Assembly (NCBI RefSeq): GCF_014192395.1
Contig: NZ_JACHXW010000005.1
Coordinates: forward strand, 124,001-188,000
Source of the DNA: Paenibacillus endophyticus
GTDB lineage: Bacteria; Bacillota; Bacilli; Paenibacillales; Paenibacillaceae
Direction of reading: 5' to 3'
Length of the DNA: 64,000 nucleotides
In this document: piece after piece, positions 62,946-64,000 of the stretch
Numbering within the stretch: the stretch's first letter is position 1
How the letters are laid out: every line of letters begins with the position of its first letter
The notes under the pieces: generated by a model
What the model was told of the DNA's origin: nothing
What the model saw: the letters and a program-made list of their open reading frames with translations, nothing else
Database searches by the model: none
Program-made: the position numbers and the translations under genes

Positions 62946-64000
62946 TTAATCGATGTCCATACCCTGTTCGTCCTCATCAAGAACCTCTTCTGAGTAATCA
63001 CAAGTTGGACATATCAATTTAGCTCCGCTACGGTTCCGTTTTTCAACTAGCTTGGATTCTTCGCATTGCGGACATGGTTTATTTGTCGGTTTGTCCCATG
63101 AAACATAATCGCAGCCCGGATATTGATCGCAGCCGTAAAATATTCTGCCTTTTTTGCTGCGTCTTTCAATGATCTTGCCTTCCGCGCACTTCGGGCACGT
63201 CACGCCAATATCCTTGACAATCGGCTTCGTATTTCGACAATCCGGAAATCCGGAACATGCAAGGAATTTCCCGAAACGTCCCATTTTGTAGACGAGGTGA
63301 CGGCCGCATTTCTCGCAAATCTCATCCGAAACCTCATCCTGAATTTCGATTTCCTTCATCTCGTCCTCGGCTACTTCCAGACGCTTCTCGAAGGATTCGT
63401 AAAAATTCGCTAGAACCTTCACCCAATCCTCCGTACCTTCCTCTACATGGTCAAGATTCCCTTCCATGTTAGCTGTAAATTCGGCATCCAGAATCTCAGG
63501 GAAAAACTCTTCCATAAGCTGAATAACCAAATCACCCAGCTCAGTCGGCATAAATTTCTTTTCTTCCATAGCAATGTATCCGCGTTTTTGAATCGTTTCG
63601 AGCGTTGGCGCATACGTACTTGGACGCCCTATTCCAAGTTCCTCAAGCGTCTTCACTAGTCTTGCTTCCGTAAATCTTGGAGGAGGCTGAGTGAAATGCT
63701 GCTTTGGATCAATGGCTTCTGAATCCATCACATCTCCAGCGGCGAGCGGTGGTAAAAACTTATGTTCTTCCACAGTTCCGTCATCGTTGCCTTCAACATA
63801 AACCTTCATAAACCCTGCAAACTTGATTTTGGAGCCAGTCGCTCTGAAAATGGTTTCGCCAGCCTGCAAATCAACAGTCATCGTATCCAGGACGGCTGAT
63901 TGCATTTGACTCGAAACGAAACGTTCCCAAACAAGCTTATAAAGGCGAAGCTGGTCACGGCTTAAAAACGGTTTCATTGATTCAGGGTCGCGCAAGATGG
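62946..64000 (-). CDS. topA: DNA topoisomerase I, C-terminal part (5' end outside window)
   Basis: Type IA topoisomerase that relaxes negative supercoils. The visible 351 codons are the C-terminal half; the gene continues past position 64000. The core segment near the window end includes [20 protein letters not shown] and [14 protein letters not shown]. Three C-terminal zinc fingers follow: [20 protein letters not shown]...[21 protein letters not shown]...C and [20 protein letters not shown]...C. It is the first gene seen of the topA-trmFO-hslVU-codY run. Confidence 0.96.
   Translation of the reverse strand, partial: ILRDPESMKPFLSRDQLRLYKLVWERFVSSQMQSAVLDTMTVDLQAGETIFRATGSKIKFAGFMKVYVEGNDDGTVEEHKFLPPLAAGDVMDSEAIDPKQHFTQPPPRFTEARLVKTLEELGIGRPSTYAPTLETIQKRGYIAMEEKKFMPTELGDLVIQLMEEFFPEILDAEFTANMEGNLDHVEEGTEDWVKVLANFYESFEKRLEVAEDEMKEIEIQDEVSDEICEKCGRHLVYKMGRFGKFLACSGFPDCRNTKPIVKDIGVTCPKCAEGKIIERRSKKGRIFYGCDQYPGCDYVSWDKPTNKPCPQCEESKLVEKRNRSGAKLICPTCDYSEEVLDEDEQGMDID

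Overview
The window is a stretch of Firmicutes chromosome, most likely Paenibacillaceae (Paenibacillus or a close relative). The evidence is gene content and order: PolC-type DNA polymerase III, CodY, SigD, CheC/CheD, FliY and the rpsO-pnp-ylxY-mlpA, rimP-nusA-ylxR-ylxQ-infB-rbfA and topA-trmFO-hslV-hslU-codY-flgB runs all match the Bacillales pattern. Several details differ from Bacillus subtilis: an archaeal-type ProS, a DUF342 (FapA) gene after sigD, extra small genes in the flagellar operon, and no xerC next to trmFO. Every gene I can support is on the minus strand, so transcription runs from position 64000 towards 1. I see no tRNA, rRNA, insertion sequence, prophage or CRISPR array.

Layout in transcription order. 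(1) 64000-58434: 3' end of topA, a 308-base gap with hairpins, then trmFO, hslV, hslU and codY, closed by a strong terminator. (2) 58217-27059: one very long motility operon of 37 genes. It runs from rod and basal body (flgB, flgC, fliE, fliF) through switch and export ATPase (fliG, fliH, fliI, fliJ), hook (motE, fliK, flgD, a TIGR02530 gene, flgE), motor/switch (flbD, fliL, fliM, fliY, cheY), export gate (fliO, fliP, fliQ, fliR, flhB, flhA), placement (flhF, flhG), chemotaxis (cheB, cheA, cheW, cheC, cheD) and sigD. It ends with poorly characterised genes: a two-TM protein, FapA, a 108-residue protein, a SwrB-like DUF6115 protein and a YceG-like anchored protein. (3) 26880-14025: rpsB, tsf, pyrH, frr, uppS, cdsA, dxr, rseP, proS, polC (translation, isoprenoid/lipid synthesis, membrane proteolysis, replication). 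(4) 13855-5672: rimP, nusA, ylxR, ylxQ, infB, rbfA, nrnA, truB, ribF. (5) 5473-1: rpsO, pnp, ylxY, mlpA and a partial dut.

Many neighbours overlap by 1-20 bases or lie within 30 bases, so translational coupling is expected throughout. Readable regulatory signals include sigma-A-like promoters before rimP, rpsB and rpsO, a hairpin between the rimP promoter and rimP that looks like an attenuator for the nusA operon, a structured rpsB leader, and a flgB upstream region with a perfect Spo0A box and a CodY-box-like palindrome.

I did not find a wholly new system. The best leads are the uncharacterised genes around sigD, the FliG protein whose EHPQ motif reads ENSQ, the attenuator-like nusA leader, the rpsB leader, and the regulatory sequences in front of the motility operon.
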